Positions 7,581-14,087 of a DNA stretch of 14,087 nt are shown here, one piece after another (the first letter of the stretch is position 1; the number at the start of each line of letters is the position of its first letter). Source of the DNA: Thaumasiovibrio sp043421945 (GTDB lineage: Bacteria > Pseudomonadota > Gammaproteobacteria > Enterobacterales > Vibrionaceae); NCBI GenBank assembly GCA_043421945.1, contig JBHOGO010000104.1, positions 1 through 14,087 on the forward strand, in the 5' to 3' direction. Under the pieces are notes generated by a model that was not told the DNA's origin, did no database searches, and was given only the letters and a program-made list of their open reading frames with translations. The translations under genes and the position numbers were made by a program.

Positions 7581-8993
7581 CTAGGAATTCCCCTGAGCCC
7601 CATACACTTTGGCCAATGAGTCAGGATACCCTCTCGATACCGCAAGACGTTTAGCAAGTGCTTCTACTTCTAATGGGGTGGGCTGCTGTACATCCATACT
7701 GCTTAATTGCTCAACAAGTTGATTTTCAAGCATATGATTAACAACAGCTTCAGCAACAGCGAGCGCAGAAGAAGCTTTTACAATTTCAGCTCGAGCATAA
7801 CGGCTACCTTCGAACGAGACATCAGCAGCACGTAATGTTGGATCGTCACCTGGGATCTGTTGTGCCCCACACAATGGCTGTCCAGCGTATTCAGCGCGAG
7901 CAAAAGATGGCATAAATTGCGCTAGATGTTTAATCGCAGATAATGTTCGGCCTACTTGTTCAGATTCAGGCCATTGATGCGCAATTTTATCTTTGAACGC
8001 ATCGCCAAGATCCGGCTGCGCACTCTCTTGTGAAGAGGCCACTAAGCCGTGTTTAAACAGGGTTATCTCTTCGGTCATGCCGTGAAGTTGAAAAAAACCA
8101 TCCGCGTAAGGTGTCATCTGAGCCATGCCTTGTGGTGTTCCACGTTCACCGTGAATAATCACCTCAGGCCAGTAACCAGCACCTTCTGCCCAATGAGAGA
8201 CATAAGCGGCTTTATATTCAACCATTCGATCTCGTTGATAACCCACCATGTTGTCAATCGTTCCCGTTAGAAAACCGCACGCATTTATTACGAAGTCAAA
8301 ATGGTGCTCACTCTCTTCAGTCTTAAGCAACCAACCTTCGTTAGCTTCAACGAGATCCGTGACTGGCGTTGAAAGTTGTACATCAACATTATCAAATTGA
8401 CCTAAAAATAGCTCCGCTGTCGAAGCCATTCGAAATACACTTAACCCATACTCTTGAACCAGGACAACGGGATACTTCAGCGCATCTAAATCAATGTGCT
8501 TAGCAAAAGGGACCATCCAGTCGTCAGGGTGAGCAGGCTCACCAACGAAAGTCCGCTCTACTATTTTTTCCAACTCATCTCGACTATAAGTACGATAATA
8601 ATCTTCAGGCTCACCCATCACTTTTTTTGATGGGCTCTCTGCAACTATATTCGCATAATTCGCTTGTAGTAAAGAAAGGCGGGGCATTAATGCTGCAGGA
8701 TCTCCAGCATCACATTTCGGAACAGCAATGACTGTTGGACGCACATTGGCACAATGAGGAAACTGTACCAATGTATCAATAGATTGAGATAATAGTGTCA
8801 AACATTGCTCATCACTTATTTCTCGATAGAGGTTTCCACCAGCATGAAGATGACAAACAGGAGGACCATTCACTAGGCTTTTTCCCGCTTCAAAGAGTGT
8901 TACTGCAAGCCCTTGCTTTGCTAAATGCATAGCTACCGTAGCACCCGCGATACCCCCACCGACAATCCCTACTTTCACTTTTGACTCTCTCAC
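7581..8993 (-). CDS. FAD-dependent oxidoreductase (DAO family)
   Basis: The 470-residue flavoprotein has an N-terminal dinucleotide fold: VGIVGGGIAG (glycines 12-14 and 17), with Glu35 at the end of strand 2 to hold the FAD ribose. The mid-region keeps VINACGFLTG near the second nucleotide strand, and the C-terminal part has CGAQQIPGDDPTLRAAD. This is the layout of the D-amino-acid-oxidase superfamily (PF01266), which oxidises an amine or hydroxy-acid. The substrate is not recognisable. The position beside malic enzyme hints at a hydroxy- or amino-acid, but that is inference. There is no membrane helix. Start choice is open: GTG 8993 (an in-frame TGA lies just upstream) or GTG 8978, which has AGAGAG six bases before it and gives 465 residues starting at KVGIVGGG. 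It ends 25 bases past the shared terminator and is divergent from the Nudix gene. Confidence 0.8.
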   Translation of the reverse strand: MRESKVKVGIVGGGIAGATVAMHLAKQGLAVTLFEAGKSLVNGPPVCHLHAGGNLYREISDEQCLTLLSQSIDTLVQFPHCANVRPTVIAVPKCDAGDPAALMPRLSLLQANYANIVAESPSKKVMGEPEDYYRTYSRDELEKIVERTFVGEPAHPDDWMVPFAKHIDLDALKYPVVLVQEYGLSVFRMASTAELFLGQFDNVDVQLSTPVTDLVEANEGWLLKTEESEHHFDFVINACGFLTGTIDNMVGYQRDRMVEYKAAYVSHWAEGAGYWPEVIIHGERGTPQGMAQMTPYADGFFQLHGMTEEITLFKHGLVASSQESAQPDLGDAFKDKIAHQWPESEQVGRTLSAIKHLAQFMPSFARAEYAGQPLCGAQQIPGDDPTLRAADVSFEGSRYARAEIVKASSALAVAEAVVNHMLENQLVEQLSSMDVQQPTPLEVEALAKRLAVSRGYPDSLAKVYGAQGNS

Positions 8994-9222
8994 TACTCAA
9001 AATTAACTAACTGAATCAGGCTCATTTCGCCCCATCGTCATTTTCTCCATAGTACGGGGATCTAGCGCACATTTAAAGGTAGACATCCATCAGTCATACA
9101 GAATGATACATCAATTAATATATCAGCTAATCTTCAACCAAAAAATGTATATTAAATCAGCGTTATTATGAGGTGTTCGAATGACAAATTTAGCCTTTCT
9201 TTTAATACGCTAACACTGTCGG

Positions 9223-9228
9223 TATAGT
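9223..9228 (+). promoter_or_regulatory. Possible -10 box of the Nudix gene
   Basis: TATAGT matches the -10 consensus at five of six bases. A weak TTTTAA lies 17 bases upstream. A transcript starting near 9235 would leave a short leader carrying the GGAGAG ribosome site at 9255-9260, which fits ATG 9264 as the start. Confidence 0.3.
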
Positions 9229-9263
9229 GTGGAATGTCATGGTATTGCGTTATCGGAGAGAAG

Positions 9264-9698
9264 ATGGAGTTTCATTACGTGGCTCGCGCTATATTTCGCT
9301 CTCACGGACATCTATTAGTCGTGAAAGAGGTTGGCGCTGAAAGTTGTTTTTTACCGGGTGGTCATATTGAAAACGGTGAAGGTGCTATACCTGCTTTGCA
9401 GCGTGAATTTCGAGAAGAATGCGGCTTGAGTGTCGACGTTGAGTGCTTTATGGGGGCTGTTGAGAATCAATGGGTAGATGGGTCTAGTGAACACCATGAA
9501 ATTAATCTCGTATTTTTAGTTACTTGCCCTGATGCCAGTTTCCCTTCTGACATTATATCATTAGAGCCTCATCTCACCTTCTTTTGGGTACCAGAAAGTC
9601 AGACAAAACAGCATAATCTCTTACCAGCCCCTATGAATGAGTTAGTGGAACAAGATACAACTGCCGCCTTTTGGGGCTCTTCGCTTCTTAATATTTAG
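9264..9698 (+). CDS. Nudix hydrolase
   Basis: The small cytosolic hydrolase of 144 residues cleaves a nucleoside diphosphate linked to another group. The Nudix box is exact: G(x5)E(x7)REUxEExGU at residues 33-55 (GHIENGE, then REFREECGL), the Mg-binding loop-helix-loop. The preceding strand SCFLPGG is typical. The substrate cannot be deduced; mutated-nucleotide cleaning, NADH or ADP-sugar hydrolysis are all possible. An ATG exists at 9234 (154 residues), but the better start is 9264, where GGAG lies five bases upstream and a -10-like TATAGT ends at 9228. It is alone on its transcript and convergent with focA-CBS. Confidence 0.85.
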   Translation: MEFHYVARAIFRSHGHLLVVKEVGAESCFLPGGHIENGEGAIPALQREFREECGLSVDVECFMGAVENQWVDGSSEHHEINLVFLVTCPDASFPSDIISLEPHLTFFWVPESQTKQHNLLPAPMNELVEQDTTAAFWGSSLLNI

Positions 9699-9724
9699 CA
9701 CTACTGGCAGAGAAGCTTTTATAT

Positions 9725-9756
9725 TACCGGTAGGCAGGATTACACGCCTAACGGTA
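9725..9756. terminator. Strong hairpin after the Nudix gene
   Basis: TACCGGTAGGC (9725-9735) pairs with GCCTAACGGTA (9746-9756) with one mismatch around a 10-base loop, 27 bases after the Nudix stop. No T-run follows on the plus strand (TGGAATAAAAAAA), so it is a weak or factor-dependent terminator at best, or another element of the structured gap. Confidence 0.4.
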
Positions 9757-9762
9757 TGGAAT

Positions 9763-9786
9763 AAAAAAAGGCCCGGAGACCGGGCC
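9763..9786 (-). terminator. Intrinsic terminator of the focA-CBS transcript
   Basis: On the minus strand GGCCCGG-TCT-CCGGGCC (9770-9786) is a perfect 7-bp GC stem with a 3-base loop followed by seven T (9769-9763). This is a textbook Rho-independent terminator. It ends transcripts reading leftward and lies 160 bases after the focA-CBS stop. Confidence 0.9.
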
Positions 9787-9945
9787 AAATAAGTTTGAAC
9801 ACTTAACTTATAAACTTTGAAACGTAATATTAAATTGACTGTTCCGTTTGATTGTCGTACCAAACGAACGCTTAACCTATTAACAAAATATCGATTAACA
9901 GACTGTCTTCTAATAGGCTACTTATTCTTCACTTGTAGCTAATAC
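9763..9945 (-). ncRNA. Candidate 3'-UTR small RNA after focA-CBS
   Basis: The minus-strand tail is long (183 bases) and highly structured. The first stem pairs GTTCGTTTG with CAAACGGAAC (9841-9869, one bulge, 10-base loop). An AU-rich unpaired stretch follows (9812-9840). A second stem pairs ATAAGTT with AACTTAT (9789-9811), and the GC terminator with seven U closes it. A strong terminator after a U-rich open region is the shape of Hfq-dependent RNAs made from 3' UTRs. There is no protein frame with a ribosome site. The 5' end is unknown, either processed or from its own promoter. Confidence 0.3.
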
Positions 9946-11448
9946 CTATGCAGTTGCTAAATTATCTTCTTGAACTTCAGCAACCTTTTCTTGTTGGGCT
10001 TCCACAACATTAAGGTGGTTACCAAATAGAGGACGAACTGCTTTTACAACATGAGAGCGTGCGATTAAACCAACCAACTGCCCTTTTTCGACCACTGGGT
10101 AGCAATGTGGACGGTTGATTGTCATTGTGCGTGCTCGCTCGTAAAGTGGCATCGTAGACAAGCTTGTTGCTATTCCCATATCACTAACAGGATAAAGAAC
10201 ATTTTTGTCGATACACATATATTCAGCGATTTCTAGAATCGAATTTTCTGGGCTGACAGTGTGAACTTCGGTTTTCATCAATTCTTGAACCATACGTTCA
10301 TGATTTGGCATGTACTCTTCACACCATAAATCAACCAGTGCATCGTGTACTGAGAAAAAACCAACCAAACGACTATCAGTTGTAACGACTGGCGCACCAG
10401 AGACCTCATTTTGAATCAAGATATCGAGTGCTGCAGCAATAGGCATTTCAGGTAAAAGTGTTAAAGAAGGTGTAGCCATATGGTCGCGAACTAGCATGTT
10501 ATCTGTGGTCATAGCGATTTCCTCTAAGGTTGATTTTTCACCTACAAAGTCAGGGGTGACAATGGTAGCGGTAGGTAATGGGTTCGATTTTGAATTAAAG
10601 ATCGCCCAATAGCTCAAGCCGACGAGCACTCCTCCACCGACAATATTTCCTAGCGTTACAAATATTAAATTTGATGTTATAAATTGGCTTACCGTTAAGT
10701 CAGCAAACTGGGACGCTGGTACACCGATTTGTATCCAAAAGCTCTCAGGAGCAAAATTTTGAATCAATATCCCTAATGGAACCATAAACATATTCGCGAC
10801 ACAGTGTTCGAATCCCGTACTCACGAACATCGCTACTGGTAAGACCAATACAGTCAATTTTGTCATTGCATCGTTTGAACTAAACGTCATCCAAATAGCA
10901 AGACACACCAGTATGTTACAAAGAACTCCTAAACAAAAAGCTTGAAGCGGTTCGTGATGCAGTTTGTGTTGAGCAATACTAAGCGCATTTAACCCCCACT
11001 GACCGTCATTCAACATATATAGCTGAGCCGAAAACACCAGAAACAGTAATAAAAGGGCGCCCAAGAAGTTGCCCAAGTACACCTTTCCCCATGTTTTCAA
11101 CATAGAGAGGAAAGTAATGTCTTTATTGGCACAAGTAATACTCGTTAAAATTGAACTCGTAAAGAGCTCACCACCACACAAAACCACAAGTATTAAACCT
11201 AAGCTGAACGCGATACCACCGATTAAGCGGTTAAGGCCCCAGCCTATATCACTGTTTCCTGTCGTCACCGTAATATAGAAAACAAAAGCTAATCCAATAA
11301 ACACCCCTGCTGTCACGGCTAAACCAATCGTCATCGGTGTCGACTTACTTGCTTTACCTCTCGAATAGATTTCAGCAATCTTCATCATTTCTTTCGGCGA
11401 TAAGTGTTGTAAGCCGCTATTGAACATGGGTTGTATTTTGTTATCCAT
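9946..11448 (-). CDS. Formate channel (FocA type) fused to two CBS domains
   Basis: The 500-residue inner-membrane protein carries formate across the membrane and should be a pentamer like FocA. Residues about 1-280 are FNT family with six membrane helices. They include ITVTTG, the omega-loop GGELFTSS with Thr97, HKLHH, and GFEHC with His215, the gating residues of FocA (Thr91/His209 in E. coli). Residues about 325-485 form a pair of CBS domains (SGAPVVTTDSRLVGFFSVHD; then YPVVEKGQLVGLIARS), which in other proteins bind adenine nucleotides and control activity. FocA of E. coli is 285 residues and lacks this tail. The frame also opens at GTG 11481, but ATG 11448 with AGAGAG ahead is the better start. 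It is divergent from a LysR regulator and ends in a strong terminator at 9763-9786. No pfl gene is adjacent. Confidence 0.85.
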   Translation of the reverse strand: MDNKIQPMFNSGLQHLSPKEMMKIAEIYSRGKASKSTPMTIGLAVTAGVFIGLAFVFYITVTTGNSDIGWGLNRLIGGIAFSLGLILVVLCGGELFTSSILTSITCANKDITFLSMLKTWGKVYLGNFLGALLLLFLVFSAQLYMLNDGQWGLNALSIAQHKLHHEPLQAFCLGVLCNILVCLAIWMTFSSNDAMTKLTVLVLPVAMFVSTGFEHCVANMFMVPLGILIQNFAPESFWIQIGVPASQFADLTVSQFITSNLIFVTLGNIVGGGVLVGLSYWAIFNSKSNPLPTATIVTPDFVGEKSTLEEIAMTTDNMLVRDHMATPSLTLLPEMPIAAALDILIQNEVSGAPVVTTDSRLVGFFSVHDALVDLWCEEYMPNHERMVQELMKTEVHTVSPENSILEIAEYMCIDKNVLYPVSDMGIATSLSTMPLYERARTMTINRPHCYPVVEKGQLVGLIARSHVVKAVRPLFGNHLNVVEAQQEKVAEVQEDNLATA

Positions 11449-11529
11449 ACTCGTCTCTCTTTTTTGATGTCGAAGCCGCACGCTTCTTCCCAGTGAGTTC
11501 CTTTCACGAAGGCTAATATTGTTCGCATT

Positions 11530-11546
11530 TCTGAACTGCAGTTAGA
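11530..11546. promoter_or_regulatory. Near-palindrome, candidate LysR binding site
   Basis: TCTGAACTGCAGTTAGA is symmetric at all but one base pair around a perfect AACTGCAGTT core. It lies 81 bases above the focA-CBS start and 116 above the LysR start. LysR proteins bind dyad sites of about this size in divergent control regions. The rest of the 214-base gap shows no other clear operator. Confidence 0.45.
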
Positions 11547-11662
11547 CTAAGCGTTGAAAGGTTTAGAGTAAAATTGATTTTTCTTTTAACCTGCATCATT
11601 AAAACTGATAGGCATTTGTGGTAGTATTACTGGTGCTAGGCAATCGTCACTCATGAGGTAAT

Positions 11663-12568
11663 ATGCGGTACTCACTTAAACAATTAGCGGTCTTTGAAGA
11701 AGTTGCATCATCTGGCAGTGTCAGTCGAGCTGCTGAAAAGCTATCTCTGACACAATCAGCTGCTAGCATGGCTCTTTCTCAATTAGAGAAAATGCTCGGG
11801 CGTCCATTATTTGAACGCCAAGGTAAGCGAATGTCTTTGACCTACTGGGGAACATGGCTACGCCCTCGCGCAAAGCAATTGCTTTTTGATGCGCAGCAAA
11901 TTGAATTAGGCTTTTATGATCAACATCTTGTGAGTGGTGAAATAGACTTGGCTGCAAGTCAAACAGCCGCAGAGCACCTTTTACCTGAGCTTATCAGTAT
12001 TATTGATAGAGACTTTCCTGAACTACGAATAAATTTTAAGGTTAATAACACACAACGTGTCATTGATCGCGTACGTGGCTTTGAAAGTGATTTAGGGATT
12101 ATCGAAGGAAGATGCGACGATAGTCGATTACAGCAAGAAGTATGGTGTCATGACCACCTTGTTATTATCGCCGCTACCCATCACCCTTATGCAAAGCTTG
12201 AAAAAGTCAGCCTCGCACAACTCGAACAAGCAAAATGGGTACTACGAGAACAAGGAGCGGGAACGCGCAAGATTTTTGATAGTGCTATGCATGGCGTTAT
12301 CGAGGATTTAGATGTTTACCGAGAGTATGAACAAGTACCAGTATTAAGAAGCCTTGTGTCGGGTGGACAGTACTTAAGCTGCTTGCCCTATCTTGACGTT
12401 GTGAAATTCGTTGAGCGTGGCGAACTTGTCACTCTTAATGTGCCAGAACTGAATATGCAGCGTACTTTGTCCTTTATATGGCGTTCGGACTCCGTTGAAA
12501 ATCCACTTCGTGACTGTATCCGCAGAGAAGCAAAACGAATGATCAAGCTACGCCAGCCTAACATGTAA
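11663..12568 (+). CDS. LysR-family transcriptional regulator (YeiE/CysL-like)
   Basis: The 301-residue DNA-binding regulator has an N-terminal winged helix-turn-helix at about 4-63 (LKQLAVFEEVASSGSVSRAAEKL, then LTQSAASMALSQLE and LFER). A two-lobe effector-binding domain follows (about 90-295; GEIDLAAS, DLGIIEGRC, REQGAGTRKIFD, CLPYLDVVKFVERGEL). The REQGAGTR block and the overall line-up resemble E. coli YeiE as remembered; the effector is unknown. The start has GAGG four bases before ATG. It is divergent from focA-CBS, the usual arrangement for a LysR protein controlling its neighbour and itself, so control of formate transport is a reasonable inference. It ends before an intrinsic terminator at 12600-12631. 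Confidence 0.88.
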   Translation: MRYSLKQLAVFEEVASSGSVSRAAEKLSLTQSAASMALSQLEKMLGRPLFERQGKRMSLTYWGTWLRPRAKQLLFDAQQIELGFYDQHLVSGEIDLAASQTAAEHLLPELISIIDRDFPELRINFKVNNTQRVIDRVRGFESDLGIIEGRCDDSRLQQEVWCHDHLVIIAATHHPYAKLEKVSLAQLEQAKWVLREQGAGTRKIFDSAMHGVIEDLDVYREYEQVPVLRSLVSGGQYLSCLPYLDVVKFVERGELVTLNVPELNMQRTLSFIWRSDSVENPLRDCIRREAKRMIKLRQPNM

Positions 12569-12599
12569 TACTTCAACTCCACCGCACCTAAAAAAGCAA

Positions 12600-12631
12600 A
12601 AAGCGATGTCGGATTTCCCAAACATCGCTTT
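12600..12631. terminator. Terminator between LysR and the 60-residue gene
   Basis: AAAGCGATGT (12600-12609) pairs perfectly with ACATCGCTTT (12622-12631) around a 12-base loop. A T-rich tail follows on the plus strand and an A-rich lead precedes (T-rich on the minus). It probably serves both the LysR gene and the convergent small gene. Confidence 0.75.
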
Positions 12632-12657
12632 CTATTTCAATTCCCTTTGCCTTGATA

Positions 12658-12840
12658 TCACGAATGCACCACCCCCCCCTGCATTTGTGCTTCTTTAACC
12701 AATGCTTGTCGTTTGTTTTCCTGATCGCTATTCAACGTTTTCACTCGTACAGTGACTGTCCCTAACTCTTTCTCGATACAAGACGGCTCTTCTCGCTGAA
12801 CATTAACGGCGCTTGGCATTACATAACAATGATGTTGCAT
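12658..12840 (-). CDS. Small hypothetical protein, 60 residues
   Basis: The start is ATG 12840 with GGAG seven bases upstream; a longer frame opens at 12888 but has no ribosome site. The protein is soluble, starts MQHHCYVMPSAVNV, has two cysteines (residues 5 and 21), a beta-like middle (LGTVTVRVKT) and a helical charged end (SDQENKRQALVKEAQMQ). It has no signal peptide or membrane segment. I do not recognise the family. The last codons carry eight G in a row (coding strand, 12672-12679), so a one-base slip would replace the C-terminal end with a different tail. The gene is convergent with LysR and divergent from AraC. A 14-base inverted repeat covers its ribosome site and start codon, suggesting translational control. 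Confidence 0.65.
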   Translation of the reverse strand: MQHHCYVMPSAVNVQREEPSCIEKELGTVTVRVKTLNSDQENKRQALVKEAQMQGGVVHS

Positions 12841-12936
12841 TATTCTTCTCCACTTAAATTGACTAGCACTATTGTTACCAATCAACATGCATATAACCTC
12901 ACCCTCTTGAGGTTAAAATGAGGGAGGAGAATAATG
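12838..12936. promoter_or_regulatory. Inverted repeat that can mask a ribosome site
   Basis: CATTATTCTTCTCC (12838-12851) and GGAGGAGAATAATG (12923-12936) are inverted copies, 13 of 14 bases matching. On the minus-strand transcript the upstream copy would pair with GGAGAAGAATAATG, exactly the ribosome site and AUG of the 60-residue gene. A perfect 7-bp hairpin (12894-12915) lies between the arms. It matters only if the transcript starts at or beyond 12936, which the sequence does not settle. Confidence 0.4.
12894..12915. repeat. Hairpin inside the leader of the 60-residue gene
   Basis: TAACCTC (12894-12900) pairs perfectly with GAGGTTA (12909-12915) around an 8-base loop. It lies within the larger inverted repeat and could compete with it. 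Confidence 0.4.
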
Positions 12937-13040
12937 GCGTAGAAAGAATAAAGCAAAGTTTTAGATGTACGCCCCACCTAAAACAGCAGTAATAAGCTCA
13001 TTTTAATATTTATATCTACCACTTCCACCCTGTCTGATTT

Positions 13041-13949
13041 ATGATATATACCTCTAATCGGACAAGGTATAATGCCATTTTGAAGACCTTAAAGACACTT
13101 CCTACCGCTGAATGCCAACCTGTATCACTCCAAGGGAGCGCCGTTCAGATTCCAATACTGCAAACGCCAAAAAACCAAAGCCCCCCAGATGATATTTTTC
13201 TAACGTTCGATGAATACCGATTAGACACCATGGCACACCCTCAACAAAATCATTGGGGCAAATTTATTATTATTCCAAGTGGACTCTTCGTTGTCGGCAC
13301 GCCTAAACGACAACTGGTAACACCTTCCTATCTTGGTTTATGGTTACCTGCACACACAACGCATTACTATAGTCATGCCACCACGACCAGACATTGTACG
13401 ATCAATATTGTGACCGCCTGTTGTCAAGGGCTGCCAAAACACGCCTGTCAGATCCCTGTATCCCCTATATTAAGTGCTATCGTTCAAAACTTTCAAGAGA
13501 GAGCCATTACACTAGCCTCCTCTAATGAAGATAAGCGTCTTTTCAATGTTTTATTAGACCAGATACGTTTAACAGAACCAGCCAGCCCCTTCCTACCGAT
13601 GTCTAATCATAAACTCCTCGCCCCTATTTTAGGTAAGCTTGAAAGAATTCCAAATTATGAACGAACACTGAAAGAGTGGGCTGCACGGCTATACACCACG
13701 GAAAGAACACTAGCGAGGTATTGTCAGCGAGAGTTAGGAATGAGTTTTATAGAGTGGCGAACACGGCTAAAGTATATTACCGCAGTAAAGTTAATTGGGA
13801 ATGGAGCTTCCATTAATGAAGCTGCAGCGGAGCTAGGGTACAAACAAACCAGCCCCTTCATAACTATGTTCAAAAAGTACGCACATATTACACCCGAGCG
13901 GTATCGATTAGCGGTAGTCGAGGCTGCGAAATTCAATCATACAAAGTAA
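13041..13949 (+). CDS. AraC-family transcriptional regulator
   Basis: The 302-residue regulator has a cupin-like sensor half (about 55-150; FIIIPSGLFVVGTP, LGLWLPAHTTHY) and a C-terminal double helix-turn-helix (about 190-290; ERTLARYCQRELGMSF, EWRTRLK, then INEAAAELGYKQTSPFITMFKKY and TPERYR). The layout resembles NimR/YeaM-type regulators; the ligand is unknown. ATG 13041 is the first ATG after an in-frame TGA, yet it has no ribosome site (TTCCACCC upstream). Met64 would cut the cupin, so either translation is leader-dependent or another start such as TTG is used. Two mini reading frames with good ribosome sites lie upstream (12918-12992 and ATG-GCG-TAG at 12934). It is divergent from the 60-residue gene, a plausible target. 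Confidence 0.85.
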   Translation: MIYTSNRTRYNAILKTLKTLPTAECQPVSLQGSAVQIPILQTPKNQSPPDDIFLTFDEYRLDTMAHPQQNHWGKFIIIPSGLFVVGTPKRQLVTPSYLGLWLPAHTTHYYSHATTTRHCTINIVTACCQGLPKHACQIPVSPILSAIVQNFQERAITLASSNEDKRLFNVLLDQIRLTEPASPFLPMSNHKLLAPILGKLERIPNYERTLKEWAARLYTTERTLARYCQRELGMSFIEWRTRLKYITAVKLIGNGASINEAAAELGYKQTSPFITMFKKYAHITPERYRLAVVEAAKFNHTK

Positions 13950-13952
13950 GCC

Positions 13953-14032
13953 TTCACTGAAAGTGAAATACTATCGTTAGCGATAGCTCTTTCAATTGAA
14001 ATTGCATCTCTACCCAATTAACTTGAAGATGC
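13953..14032. repeat. Four tandem hairpins after the AraC gene
   Basis: Four perfect inverted repeats follow one another: TTCACT-GAA-AGTGAA (13953-13967), CTATCG-TTAG-CGATAG (13971-13986), the palindrome TTTCAATTGAAA (13990-14001), and GCATCT with AGATGC (14004-14032). The second is the likeliest terminator for AraC (CTCTTTC follows). The segment TACCCAATTAACTTGAAGAT (14011-14030) recalls an intergenic repeat I believe is common in Vibrio and enteric genomes. The remaining bases to 14087 hold nothing I can name. Confidence 0.45.
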
Positions 14033-14087
14033 GTGTTTGAGCACCTGAAAATTATCATTTATTCGAGACGCCAGTGAGCCAGCGATT

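Noticed and set aside
9725..9756. Integron attC-like core GCCTAAC in a hairpin
   Set aside because: In attC sites the arms run GCCTAAC outward to GTTAGGC. Here the order is inverted (GGTAGGC then GCCTAAC), and no gene cassette pattern is present.
9642..9863. 73-codon minus-strand frame over the focA-CBS tail
   Set aside because: It runs through the strong terminator hairpin and has no ribosome site or recognisable sequence.

Overview
The window looks like chromosomal DNA of a Vibrio or close relative. The basis is protein resemblance: a FocA domain very like Vibrio formate channels, an E. coli Mak-like sugar kinase, a MaeA-type malic enzyme and a Lon-like protease, all with an A+T-leaning base composition. 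No search could be run, so the genus is an inference.

Layout. Bases 1-77 are the right end of an IS66-family element (last codons of the transposase plus a terminal inverted repeat). Next to it, 78-905 is decayed accessory DNA: a possible gene start cut by the element, a small exported-protein pseudogene with a stop and a frameshift, and a 400-base gene-free stretch with nested direct and inverted repeats. From 911 to 5581 the minus strand carries a small membrane protein with an apparent one-base frameshift, a PAS-GGDEF protein with a degenerate active site but intact I-site, a 786-residue Lon-like ATP-dependent protease, and a ROK fructokinase. On the plus strand maeA follows, divergent from the kinase. 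maeA converges on a FAD-dependent oxidoreductase, with a bidirectional terminator between them. A Nudix hydrolase comes next. A formate channel fused to two CBS domains (minus strand) is divergent from a LysR regulator. A 60-residue unknown protein (minus) is divergent from an AraC-type regulator. The window ends in a run of four hairpins.

How the genes work together. The kinase, malic enzyme, oxidoreductase and formate channel all suit central carbon and fermentation metabolism, but apart from the FocA-CBS/LysR pair there is no tight operon. The LysR protein is the natural candidate regulator of FocA-CBS, because a 17-bp near-palindrome lies in their shared 214-base control region.

The most unusual signals are: (1) the FocA-CBS fusion with its own divergent LysR regulator; (2) a 14-base inverted repeat that could mask the ribosome site and start codon of the 60-residue protein; (3) a structured 3' region after focA-CBS ending in a strong terminator, a candidate 3'-UTR small RNA; (4) the GGDEF protein that looks like a c-di-GMP receptor rather than a synthase; (5) the repeat-bounded block near the IS66 scar.
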